NCBI RefSeq assembly: GCF_932526225.1
Contig: NC_064048.1
Location: 3,673,597-3,737,596 of the forward strand
Source: Nematostella vectensis
Lineage: Eukaryota; Cnidaria; Anthozoa; Actiniaria; Edwardsiidae
Direction: 5' to 3'
DNA length: 64,000 bases
Part shown: one piece after another, positions 11,024 through 22,119 of the stretch
Numbering within the stretch: position 1 is the first letter of the stretch
Layout of the letters: every line of letters starts with the position of its first letter
Translations under genes and position numbers: made by a program
The notes under the pieces: generated by a model
Databases searched by the model: none
Told to the model about the DNA's origin: nothing
What the model saw: the letters and a program-made list of their open reading frames with translations, nothing else

Positions 11024-14000
11024 CCTAATCCCCTAGTTAACCCTAGGAGCAGAATTAAAGTGGAGATGTTATAAAAAACATGAATAATGACACTTTAGCC
11101 ATCTTAATTTGGCTTAACTATTGACTTTCGAGGAGTTATTTTGAATGATTTAAGATGTTTGTTGATATCGGTTGCAAGCATAATTAGTTTACATCTTATG
11201 CGGAGAGGACATCATAATTAGTCATCATTAATTTAGAGCTCATCGCCACTTAAGGGAAGGTTTTAAGGTAGGAGGTCTTGCTCGATATCAAAAGGGGACA
11301 ATAGACGCAACCAAAATCATTACCCACTTCAGGCCGATCGAAGCGATGCAAACGAGTGGAAAAATAGTTCTTGGTCTACTTCTCATCTTATTTAAGGTAT
11401 AAAGAAATTAACTTTTGCTAACAATCGCTGTAAATTGTTGAAATATTTAGGGTTCTACTGTTTGAAGTTTCCCTGCGATCGATAAGGTAAACATTCTTAA
11501 ACATGCACATATTTTTTGCTCTTCTACAGTCTTAATTTTTTTCAATCAGGCAGAAAAGGGTAATTTTTTCTAAGAAAAACAAAATAGCATATCATTTTTT
11601 AAGGTAAGTCGAAAATTTGATTGAATCTGTTCATATTGCAAGGGAACAAAACGGATCTATTCCGCAAAATATCTGTTGCGCAGCTCGTTTTTTTGCTGGC
11701 TGGGAAGATATTAGACCCCACGGTTGCTGGGAAAAGAAAGGTCCCGAAGTTTAAAGTCTTATAGACGACTTATTGTAAATATAAGTGTACATATATCAAA
11801 ATCTGACGAAAAGACAAAAAAATATCACTCTCTATATATTTCTCGGATAGGACAACATTTATATACATATATAGTGTAACCAATAACCAAACAGTTATTT
11901 TCTTAAATGGGGGTGGATCTTATCATGGGTACCCTGTGGCTGGCCCCTCATTTCGTGAATCAAAATGGCAAGCCAGTGAATAAATTTGGAATTGCATACA
12001 GACTTCTAGGCAGGTGCTGGTGCATTCAAGCTCATGTGCTTGTTGTATTTTCTGCGATAAGGAAAATACCATAGTCAATAGATGAATTGTCGTCCACGGT
12101 TTTTTGTCCAAATCCCCTGTTTGGGAGAAATAAACATTTTTTTGGTATTATGGTGACGACCGATAGCACTATTGTTTAATGATTTATCCTATTTGGAGCA
12201 ATATACTCAATGATATCCCTTCTCCATCCTCATTTACATGAATAAAACTTGGGTTCCCTGTGTCTGGTGTTGAGTTTAATCAACTGCTGTGCAAAATGTA
12301 TTAAACGGCCAATGACTTTTTTGCTGATTACGACAGTCCAAGGGCTTGCGGTGTCCGGGACAGAGTTGGACCATTAAAGATAATTCGACATAAAATCAAA
12401 ATCGATCGCCATTGTGATTTAGATTGACAGACATTAAAGAGACCAAAAACGACCAAATTTTGCCTAAATTTTCTTGAAATGAGAGGTTTTTTTAATGATA
12501 TTACTTATTTCAATACATAAACGAAAGCAACACACATCTATTTTGAGTAACAAAAACTTTTAACGTTTTGGTCTTTAGCGGAGTAAACAGGATATTTTTG
12601 ATGAATGAAGTACTTGGTGAAGTACTCGGTTGAAAGCGACTTGTTTACATAATATCTGAGTTTTTTCCGATAAAAATCCATTAATGCTTCAAAAAAAAGT
12701 CCATAACTAAAGTCATAATTGTTATCTCGAGTTCTCTGTTTGCAATAGCTTGAGCATTTAAAAAAATATAATATTTTTATTATGGATTAAGCAATGAACA
12801 TTTATTGCTAAATCATCACTTAGAAACGGATAATGCGCTCTAAATATTGCGTAAAGTAGGGAAGTGCTCTGAAAGAAAAATGTTAAAGTTACCTTGTTTT
12901 CGGGCATGGTGATAGTGTGTTGTTGCACTTTCGAGAAAGAGGATATCGGGCGAAACAAATTGTTGAGAACTCTGTCGTGTGGCGGTTCTTATCACCTTTT
13001 TTGCGATAGATAAGAAACGATAGTCAAAATAAAGCGACAGAAACTTTTCTAAGGAAAGAAGGAAAAAAAAAAGCTTTTCTTTGTCGTGCTACATTTCAGA
13101 ACACGCAGAGCGCATAATCATTGAATCATTGCACTCCATATCGACCACTTATCTTTTATTATTACATTATTCTCTAATAAATTGAGGTTTTTATAAGTGG
13201 AAGTTTTTATCTCAGTACATTGGTATAAATACTTACACTGATAGCTGGTAATTAGGATGACGACAATTAAAAGGATATTGACATACTCATCTAAAAATAC
13301 TATTTCTCTTATTCCGAGTTTGTAGTATTTCGAGTCACAATAAAAATCTATTTAAAAAATTGAAAGTCTTTGATTGGCAGTTATTGTTCAATCGGCGGTG
13401 CAAATTATCCAATTATTTTATAAAATGCTTTTATTTAATGGAAGTAAACAATGCGGGAATAACTGTCACATCTTACGCATTTTAATTCCATGGCTGTCCA
13501 GCATAAAACGCAAAGCATTTAAATAGAATATTCTTAAAAAAAAAAAAAAACGTTTGAATATGGAAATAGGTATTACATGATATCATTGGTATGCTATGCA
13601 AATACTCAGAGCCAGGAAGCTTTGAATTTGATTCTTAGTGGAAAAATAAAAGTTGCGCGTTTCCTTGAACCCACAGTTGCCTTGACAACTATTGTATACG
13701 AAAGGAGCTTTTTGGAGCAAAGGGGCGAATTGGCCCAGTTATAAATGGGCTGCTGAATCGTTAATTGAAAATTTCGAAGTGTTTATTTGTTAACAAGAAC
13801 GACATGTCTTCTAGAAAGGTTATTATATTTAAGTGATTTAGTGGATCTTCCCAGAAACATTTCAAGATAATGATAAAAATGAAGTGGATCAAATAGAGGT
13901 GCCTGTTGTGAATGAAACTTGCTTAGAAAATCAGGGAGGATTAGCCAGAAATTACTTCTTTTTAAAGTGTATACAAAGAGGAGATATAGAAGAAATTACC

Positions 14001-15590
14001 ATTGGGTGAAATTTTATATCGGACTAAGTGTCGCGGAAGCGCCCTTCACGTTATCTCCCTAAGTGTTTCATTGTCAATTGAATAAATGACCTTGTGTACG
14101 GATTTGAGTATAGAATTGGTCATCGTGCGGTCTCAAAGGGGAATTTTGAGGTGAACCAAAGGTAAGGCTTAATAAAGATTTAGGTTAAAAAACTCCTAAA
14201 AAACACAAAACAGGCGCTTTTTGGTAGTTAGATTTATTTGGGATCAAACGGGGCAGCAATTATGGATTCTGATTACGTATCGGAGGATAGCGACTAATCA
14301 AGAGGCCATCGATTTGGGGATAAAATTGGGACTCAGTTTGACAGTCATGTTCATCTGCGAAGCCCTCTCAACTACGACGCGTTGGTCTCGTTTGGCAGAT
14401 ATTTTTTTCTTTTTTCAACTCCACATGGTTGAATGTATCGCGATATATGACCAGAAGCTTCACACATGCTCTTGGCTACTTTTTAGGAGGGCTCTAGTTC
14501 AAACATGCTCTGGGTTTTTTTTTAATTATTTTTATTTTTGGAATACCATTCTGTTTTTTAGTGCTCTTTTAAATGTCGCCAAAGAGGGGAAGACCTACAC
14601 ACGAATATACCAACAAATTCAATGGCGCGTGGTAAACTGAACATCTGATCTTAATTACTTCTTTTACCGATAGGAGATAAAAGCAAAACAGCCTATAGAA
14701 TCATCTCGCAATCATCATTTTTAGCGTGCGTTTTTTCCCTATGGTTAGCGATTAACGACGATAAGTGGGTGTTTGTATTGAAAAAAAAAAGGCAATTTGG
14801 TTTAAATCAATGCGACTGGTATATTTTGTTGGCATTTAAAAAGCTAGGTTTTTAACAACTTTTTATACAAGAGTATAATCATAATCAGTTATCTATCAGA
14901 ACGGTAGGGAAGTTTTTAATTATACGCAAAGGGTAGTTGTTATCACATCATGCCTCGATTCATCGTTGCAGGAAAAACCACCGAGTTGAATACGTTCACA
15001 TTCAAGTTTCAATGTATTTTTCATATATCTGTACGACCTGACGACTTTAATTGATACCAACTACATCTTACTTCGAACGACCCACGATCAGTCCCACCCA
15101 CGACGAAGGACCAACGACATCAATTGCCCAAACCCTACGCAAAGGTTTAGTTGTTAATGGTGCTATAACATTTCAGAAAAGAGGCACTTTCAACTGCGAC
15201 ACTCTCAAGAGACTAATTTCTTTACTTGATCTTGTTTCAGGATATAAAGTTAAAATAAAGTGCTGCACTGTATATATATCACATTATTATTAGAAGTCAT
15301 CGAGTAGTGGACAAACTACAATTTCTAATTTTATTTCCTCGATCTTTCAGGATCTTAAAACTGAGTGCTGCACTGTATTAGAAGTCATTATAGAAAATGA
15401 AAGAAAGCATTTAGTGATCTCAAGGTACACAAACTACAAATAGTCGACGAAGCAAAACTCAACACTAAGTCAGCACCTCAAAACAAATACAGGACGTTGG
15501 AAGACTAATATAGGCATCAACGACTAAAAACTCTTCAGACAAAATACTAAGGCGAAGCAAAATACTTTGACTTAAAAATAGGAACCTCAA
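11024..15590. other. Long AT-rich stretch without a supported gene
   Basis: Nothing here forms a credible exon chain. The longest frame, 14221-14640, starts at a non-ATG codon and is a poly-Phe-rich chance frame. At 15253-15400 two short segments repeat each other (AAGTGCTGCACTGTAT and GAGTGCTGCACTGTAT, each followed by AGAAGTCAT). They may lie in the 5' untranslated or promoter region of the GPCR. Confidence 0.4.
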
Positions 15591-15597
15591 GGAAGTG

Positions 15598-16175
15598 ATG
15601 AGCGTGGACAATTCAACAATGAGCCCGCAGATGCTCAGCAGTAGCAAAGGCGTCACGTGGTGTGCCCTGTATTCGACAGTAGCATTCCTCGTCGTTCTCT
15701 TCAATCTAGTTACCATGGTAACATTCATATTCGACATCAGACTTCGCCGGCGGCGAAGCATGTACTGTCTAATGAATCTTGCTGTCGCGGATATGCTTGT
15801 GGGATCCCTTCCCATGCCCCTCGCCGTCTATACCTTCGGATTGATGTCGCTTCTTTGGGGAAAACTGGAAAATCTCACTCCAACATGGATCATGTTTCTC
15901 ACAGGTAAGCCCATAGCCAGTGACGTTGGGGCTTCTCTAATAACACCTATTTTAATTAAGGTTGCACCCGCGAACGAAGCACTGCGGGTTACGACAAATG
16001 CGATTCTCCGCGTGCAACCTTATTTGAAATAGGTGTATGTTTGGGTTGGGGCTGGAACGAAATTTGACATTTGAATTTCCATAGCCGTAGCAGCCGCAAA
16101 TTATTGGGGGACTAGGGCAGAGTCACACCCTGCTGCTCATTTCCTTTTAATTCTTGAAAATATGGTGTCGTGTGG

Positions 16176-16206
<31 letters not shown>

Positions 16207-16967
16207 GGAGGGGGGGGGGTGGAGGGGTAGGGGGGCGGGAGAGGAAAGCACGTGCCCCAAAAGCACATTCTACAACGGCCTTGATTTGTCACGGTTGCTT
16301 TGCATAATAGAAATACTCAACACTTATATTTGCATTTACAGGTGCGCACATGTTCACGGGGTTTCTATCACTTCTGTCTCTTGCACTGGTTTCTTTAGAG
16401 CGTGCCTTCGCCGTAGTGTATCCACTACGCATGCGCGCTGTCAAGTCCCGGATGTACTTTGCGGCGATATTAGTCACGTGGTGTCTTGGGTTTATTAGCA
16501 CTGGCGTGTACATAGCTTATGGTGATAACTCGAAGGTTTCTTTCTTCGCGTGGATCATCCCGTGTCTTGTGGCTATCGTGGTTATTTTCGTGTCTTACGT
16601 CATCATCTACTTTCAAGTCAAAAGACAGCACACAATTCACCAGCAACGAGAGATGCGAACTGCTATCAAAAGAGAACGATACCTCGCATTCACCCTTTTT
16701 ATAGTAACAGTGATGTCACTGGTCACGTGGTTGCCCCACGTGATTGTTCAGTGCGTGTGGTTTTTAGAAGCCGTGCCGATAACCTTTGAACAAAATAACG
16801 GGACTATTTGTTTGATGTATGCTAACTCGATTGGGAACCCTGTGGTTTATGTGCTGAGGATGAAGGACTTCAGGAGAGGACTGGTGAGAGTGCTGTGCCG
16901 TGAAGGAAACAGGGTCAATCCATCTGATCTCACACAGACTCACGAGGTTAACACCGCCGCCATGTGA
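15598..16967 (+). CDS. Rhodopsin-class (class A) G protein-coupled receptor, orphan
   Basis: Two exons, 15598-15904 and 16342-16967 (CAG|GTAAGC ... TTTACAG|GT, phase 1), encode 310 residues. An extra GTG lies just upstream; the ATG at 15598 is taken as start. There is a short N-terminus with an N-glycosylation site (Asn5) and seven hydrophobic helices. TM2 carries LAVAD (Asp65), the end of TM3 has ERA then VVYPLR (Glu122-Arg123), TM6 has TWLPH, and TM7 ends in NPVVY (268-272) followed by a basic helix 8. Class A receptors signal through heterotrimeric G proteins at the plasma membrane; the ligand cannot be told from sequence. Oddities: ERA replaces DRY, and there is no cysteine at the top of TM3 or in extracellular loop 2, so the usual disulfide is absent. 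A relationship to adenosine- or melanocortin-type receptors is possible but unproven. Confidence 0.9.
15941..16037. mobile_element. Foldback element in the GPCR intron
   Basis: TAACACCTATTTTAATTAAG at the left end pairs with TTATTTGAAATAGGTGTA at the right. The inner arms GGTTGCACCCGCG and CGCGTGCAACC continue the hairpin. A 97-bp near-complete palindrome inside an intron is typical of a small MITE. Confidence 0.6.
16178..16235. repeat. Poly-G/GT tract in the GPCR intron
   Basis: A short (GT)n run is followed by about 20 G and then G-rich sequence. It could form G-quadruplexes on the coding strand and is prone to sequencing-length error. It lies about 110 bp before the splice acceptor at 16341. 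Confidence 0.8.
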
Positions 16968-18023
16968 AGGCCCGTCTTCAAAAGAGAACGCCAGGGTCCA
17001 AACCGTCTTACTTAGCTAATAGAAAGCATGTATACACCTTTTTAGAAATGGTTAAGTAACAGATCTAGAGCTTAGTACTTAATTAGTACGTAGACAAATT
17101 TAGGAGCATGTGGCTGCTCTTTTATACATTAACATTCTATCAATTTATCACATTATTGGAATTATTCGCTGTTGTGGGGAAAAAAGACACAAAAAAAAAT
17201 GTTAATCGACCTTAAGGTAAAGAACTAATCCAGGACATGGAATAGTCTGAAAGTGGTATCCAAGACACAAGACACTTACATCTATATCATCTATGTAAAT
17301 CCCAGTAGATGTATAAACCCTGAGCCAAGATAGTGATCGACTTTACATGAGCTTATTTAGATCAGAAAGAAGAAAATATTTTGCTGAGGAGTTGGACCAA
17401 CATCACGGTCGACTCACGAAACAGAATTGTGTTAAGCAATTTTACCTGGATGAACTGAGTCGTTCATTGTTGATCTATATATCATATATAAATATCTATA
17501 TATATTTGTATACATATATATAATTTCTTGAAACGTTAGCGCCAAAACAAAAGGATTTTACGAAAGAACGCTATAAGCTGAGAAGATAAAGCATGATTTC
17601 TCATTAGGCAGCACAGATTATATTTCGACGTCGCTCTCAGGGTGGCGGAATACTCTTAATTAAACTCCTAAAATTTGAAAAGTTCTCCTTGATATATCAA
17701 ACACCGGGATGATGATTTATATATATATGTATATATGATAACGCATGCATTCTCTTTTTCGTCTTTTTAAACTAGGGGCGTCTTCTTGCAGAAAGAAATC
17801 CATTCGAGTTAAAAGATTAAAGCTATATACGTCCTATCAATACAAGGTACAAGTTGTAGGGTAAGGGGAATTGATATATGGATATAGCAGTGAAAGAGAT
17901 ATCTGAAAACTAGTGTATTGCTGGTGCCTTCATAGAAATGATGTAATGAAGATCAAATTCAAGATAAAACCTCAGCTTCCACTTTTAGAGTACCCATAAG
18001 AAGGAGACGTTTGTTGGGGAACC
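16968..18023. other. GPCR 3' flank and intergenic AT-rich DNA
   Basis: Contains (AT)-rich blocks at 17478-17522 and 17718-17740. No gene is seen. A clean AATAAA close to the GPCR stop is not evident. Confidence 0.4.
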
Positions 18024-21000
18024 ATGAGGGGCTTTCTCGCCTTCTTTTTTGTGTTCATAACTGGCGCTTTAGCAGTTCAGTCACACACTGCTAAGCGTGG
18101 CGATGGACTGCTTTCGATTGAGTCTTCTCCTCTGACAATGCCTGGAAAGAAAGCGCTTTCTGAACCAGAGGTTTGTATGAATTCCCATCTTTTTGATGGA
18201 ACCGGTTAAGTCAAATATCAAGAAAATTTCGTCAAACGCGGTAACTTCCATAAAAGGAAACTATTTATTCTTACTATTTCTTATTTGGAATAGTTGCAAG
18301 TTTTCTGTCATTTTTAAGGCGGTCGTGCCGCGGGGGCTTCGTAAACTTTATGACATGTAATAAGAAGAGAAAAATACCGTGTTTATGATAATCTCTATTT
18401 GGCAATTGAGAAGATCTTTGAAAAGAAACTAAGCTTTTCATCGGTATCAAACCCCAAAAACGACAACGGTTTCTTCATTGTGATTTTTTGAAAAAAAAGG
18501 ACATAAAATCTCAAAATGAGAGTAAAACCAGAAAAGCTTCACTTGATCTATCTTTAATCTAAATAGCCAAAGGGAAAATGACTGCTCTATTGCTCTATAT
18601 ATACTCTCTATTGCTCTTTATATTGCTCTCTATCGATAACTCCATCCTTTGTTGGAAGCACACATCTTAAAGCATCTTAAAGATAAAAAGATTGATTTGT
18701 ATAGTAAGGGGGGATCAAGTATTAAGTTTTAAATATGATAAGTGCGACTCGTTTAGACGTGAAAAATTTCATCGCGACAGTACAGGCTCATTACGCATGC
18801 GCAGAGTGACTTAACAAGCGCAGCGAGATCAAACAAAACGGAAACAAATCGAAACAAAGAAAAAGAAGGTATATTGAATTAATTCTAAAATGACTGTCAC
18901 TGATTATAGTCTGGTACTTGAAGTATCTACTCCCCAAGTATCATACTGGGGCCAATTGAAATTCTTTCAGGAAATATTCCGAGGAAGAAAGCCGTATAAA
19001 ACCTCTGCTCACCGGAGAAATGGACTCGCCATACCGTGGTGGTACCCGGCATCTGTCGTACTGCCGGGTAGTTGTGGGATGCCATGTGGGGGATGCATAC
19101 CGGGCCTACCGGGGATTTTTCCGTGTGGGGGATGCGGACAGTGGATCCCCGGCTGTGGCGGATGCTGTAGTGGTGGGGGGTTCAGTTCGCCAATGTGGAT
19201 CCAAGGTAATATATAGATTTGGGCATTCCATAAAACCAGAGCTCCAAACGAGCAAACCTCTGCTTATTTTCCCTAAATAATTAAAAAAACTATTTAATAT
19301 TATTTTTATTTTTCTGTTTTTTGACGACGTCAACGATTTCACAGATCACGCGGCCAACTTGTTAAACCCCTTTCCCCCACCCTTGATTTCTACAGGACAC
19401 ATAACATTATAAGTTGTCATACGATGTTTCCGCTTCAGGGTAGTTTTACATTTAGTGACGTCATCGATGACGTCACGTAACCATCTCATTGCACTCCACT
19501 TAAAACATACATGACACCTACCAAGTTTGGTTTTCGTATAATGTTTCGTTCATGAAATATATTTATTTTTATTTTGTTGACATCAACATACATATCAGAC
19601 AATCTTGTTTAAAAAACTGTCGTTTTTCTAGCTCGCTCGGCCATTTCCTTATTAGCCATTACATACCATATTTGGGAGTCCGCTTTAATCATTCTTTCAC
19701 TTTTTTGTCGCTCTAGAGCTTTGTAAGTCGAGAATGTTTACGTAAACTTGCAGGAATTCGTGTTTACTACGATTTTGCTGGCAGCCGTCTTGGAAGTGGA
19801 GCCTTGTACTTAACGTTTTGGAATATCACAGATCTCCCGCGCGCTCGCCCCAGGCTCTTTAACACCATTTAGAAAAACGACAGCCATTGATTGATATGTT
19901 TTTTATTTAAGCGACGTCATTGATAACGTCAAAAATCACCCGATTGCTGAAACCCCTTTACCAAATTTGGTTGTCATACGATGTTTCGTCTAGATGAATA
20001 TAGATATGACCTCGGGATAGTTTTGCTTAAAGTGACGTCATCGATGACGTCACTCATCACGTGACCATATATTGGTACCGCTCTGACACATGCATGACAC
20101 CTACCAAGTTTGGTTGTTATACGATGTTTCTTTCACGAAATATGTAGATTGTTTTATTTTGTTGAAGTCAGCATAATTTGCTTCTAGTGAAGTTATCGAA
20201 TTATTCACAATCACGTAACCACATTGGTGCACCCCCTTGACACCTTCATGACACTAAACAAGATTGGTTGTTATATGATGTTTCGTTCATGAGATATGGA
20301 TATTTTTACAAATTTACAGATTTTTTTACAAATTGCAACAGGTATTATAAATTGCGACGTTTATTACAAATTGCGACAGAACACACGCCCTTACATTGGC
20401 TTTCAAAAGATGCTTTATATAATTATCATAACTATATAAAGCCACATAGCTACAAGCCTTTTTTATTTATTATTGTCCATCGTTGCACGCTTTACCATAT
20501 GAAATTAGTCACCAGGCCTTAGATCCTTTTGTTTGCAAACCCCTTAGATCCTTTTGTTTGCAAACCCCAACCAGCATCAGAACCCCATTCAGCAACCATT
20601 AGCCCATCCGACCCCTTACCCATCAAACCCCTTACCCATCCAACCCCTCACCCATCCAACCCCTTACCCATCCAACCCCTTACCCATCCAACCCCTCACC
20701 CATCCAACCTATTACCCATCCAAACCCTTACCCATCCTACCCCTTACCCATCCAACCTATTACCCATCCAACCCCTTACCCATCCAACCCCTTACCCATC
20801 CAACCCCTTACTCATACAACCCCTTACCCATCCAACTACATCACCCCATCCAACCCCTTACCGATCCTACCCCTTACCCATCCAACCCCTTACCCATCCT
20901 ACCCCTTACTCATACAACCCCTTACCCATCAAACCCCTTACCCATCAAACGCCTTTATCATCCAACCCCTTTCCCATCCAACCCCTTACTCCTCCAACCC

Positions 21001-21678
21001 CTTACCCATCAAATTGCATCACCCCTTCCAACCCCATCACCCAATCCAACCCCTTTACCCATCCAACCCCTTACCCATCCTACCCCTTACCCATCCAACC
21101 TATTACCTATCCAACCCCTTACCCATCCAACCCCTTACTCCTCCAACCCCTTACCCATCCAACTGCATCACCCCATCCAACCCCTTACCGATCCTACCCC
21201 TTACCCATCCTACCCCTCCAATCCCTTACCCATCCAACCCCTTACTCATCCAATCCCTTACCCATCCAACCCCTTACTCATCCAACCCCTTACCCATCCA
21301 ACCCCTTCCCCATCCAACTGCATCACCCCATCCAACCCCTTTTTCCTCGCCAAACCACGAACGGTATTATTGTTCTGTATAATCATATTATGACTACGCA
21401 GCGAGTCATTGCTAGCTATTGTCGATTGTGCTTTTCAAGATTGATGTGTATTGTCTTAACAATTGAGTAAGAGTCTTATCCATAATCAAGGCAACTTTAT
21501 GATTGACATACTTCTAGGTTCCGGTTCCGGCTCGGGTGACGACTCCAAAGAAGAGAAAGATAGTGACGACTGCCCTGGGAGGAGAGGGGAGGAAAAAGAC
21601 AGCCCAACTGAAGATTTAGCCCAGATAAAGACGGCGAATAACGGGACACAAAACGGAAAAGTGGCAGGGGAGGGGTGA
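18024..21678 (+). CDS. Secreted Cys/Gly-rich protein with acidic Ser/Gly tail, family unknown
   Basis: Three exons join in frame: 18024-18170, 18971-19205 and 21518-21678 (phases 0 and 1), giving 180 residues. Residues 1-17 (MRGFLAFFFVFITGALA) form a signal peptide, and a dibasic KR at 24-25 could end a propeptide. Residues 84-115 hold eight cysteines in a Gly/Pro setting (C-x3-C-x2-C-x9-C-x2-C-x6-C-x2-C-C), including two CGGC motifs. The last exon encodes GSGSGSG followed by an Asp/Glu/Lys/Ser-rich tail. I do not recognise the family. A structural or matrix protein, or a disulfide-rich secreted product, are both possible. If intron 2 is retained, the protein stops after WIQGNI at 19216. The donor after exon 1 (GAG|GTTTGT) is weak; the exon 2 donor (CAAG|GTAATA) and the exon 3 acceptor (CTTCTAG) are better. 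A poly(A) signal follows at 21769. Confidence 0.6.
19300..20290. repeat. Diverged repeat with CRE-type palindromes
   Basis: The module has a TGACGTCATCGATGACGTCA palindrome (clean at 19456-19476 and 20034-20054, worn near 19322, 19912 and 20185). About 50-100 bp later come CATGACACCTACCAAGTTTG and a GTTGTTATACGATGTTTC-like block, seen near 19425, 19510, 19970, 20095 and 20255. Copies are irregularly spaced and diverged. All lie in intron 2 of the Cys/Gly-rich gene. Confidence 0.7.
20519..21345. repeat. 16-bp minisatellite (CAACCCCTTACCCATC)n
   Basis: A 24-bp direct duplication (around TAGATCCTTTTGTTTGCAAA, 20519-20569) leads into roughly 45 degenerate copies of a 16-bp C-rich unit up to about 21345. 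Variants carry ACTCATAC, ACCGATCC or an interposed TGCATCACCCCATC. Because 16 is not a multiple of three, all three forward frames stay open as Pro/Leu/Ser repeats; these are not genes. The tract is in intron 2 of the Cys/Gly-rich gene. Confidence 0.9.
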
Positions 21679-21768
21679 CGAATATCTACCAAAGACAACA
21701 CTTATAAGTCACGCGGCTTTGATTAACCATGAGAAATGTTACCCGGTTATTTTTGCACAATCACTCCA

Positions 21769-21774
21769 AATAAA
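21769..21774 (+). terminator. Poly(A) signal AATAAA
   Basis: The canonical hexamer lies 91 bp after the stop codon at 21678, in the expected place for the 3' end of the Cys/Gly-rich gene. It supports the third exon being terminal. Confidence 0.6.
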
Positions 21775-22119
21775 GTTGACGCTCTTTCGATTTTATTTTA
21801 TTTGAGATTGTTCAATAGTTGCTGTGTTGATTTCCCGGGGGACCAGGTTTGGACTTCCCTCGAATATTTCCCATTTGCTCAACTTAACCCAAAGGGCATT
21901 TAATTGGCCCCAAAATGCTAGTCCCTCAGGGCCTTCTAGAGAAGCTTATCCCTTAGGGTCTTCTAAAAATTCTGCAATCTTCCAGCCCGTCCCAAACAAT
22001 ACAGATTTAACTTCCTTATTTATGCAGGTTATCTAAATTATGTCACCATTTTTTTACCTCGGATAAAGATCTATTTTGTTTAATTCGGAAAAAGGGCTAT
22101 TTTTTTATTTTATTGGTAT

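Noticed and set aside
14221-14640. 139-codon plus frame as a coding gene
   Set aside because: Non-ATG start, poly-Phe stretches, no recognisable domain or splice partner.
18890-18970. Upstream part of the 18890-19216 frame as coding
   Set aside because: A good acceptor (ATTCTTTCAG) at 18970 joins the signal-peptide exon in frame, so the preceding bases are better read as intron.
20529-21470. 313- and 279-codon Pro/Leu/Ser/Thr repeat proteins
   Set aside because: All three frames are open because of a 16-bp minisatellite; there is no start context and the tract lies inside an intron.
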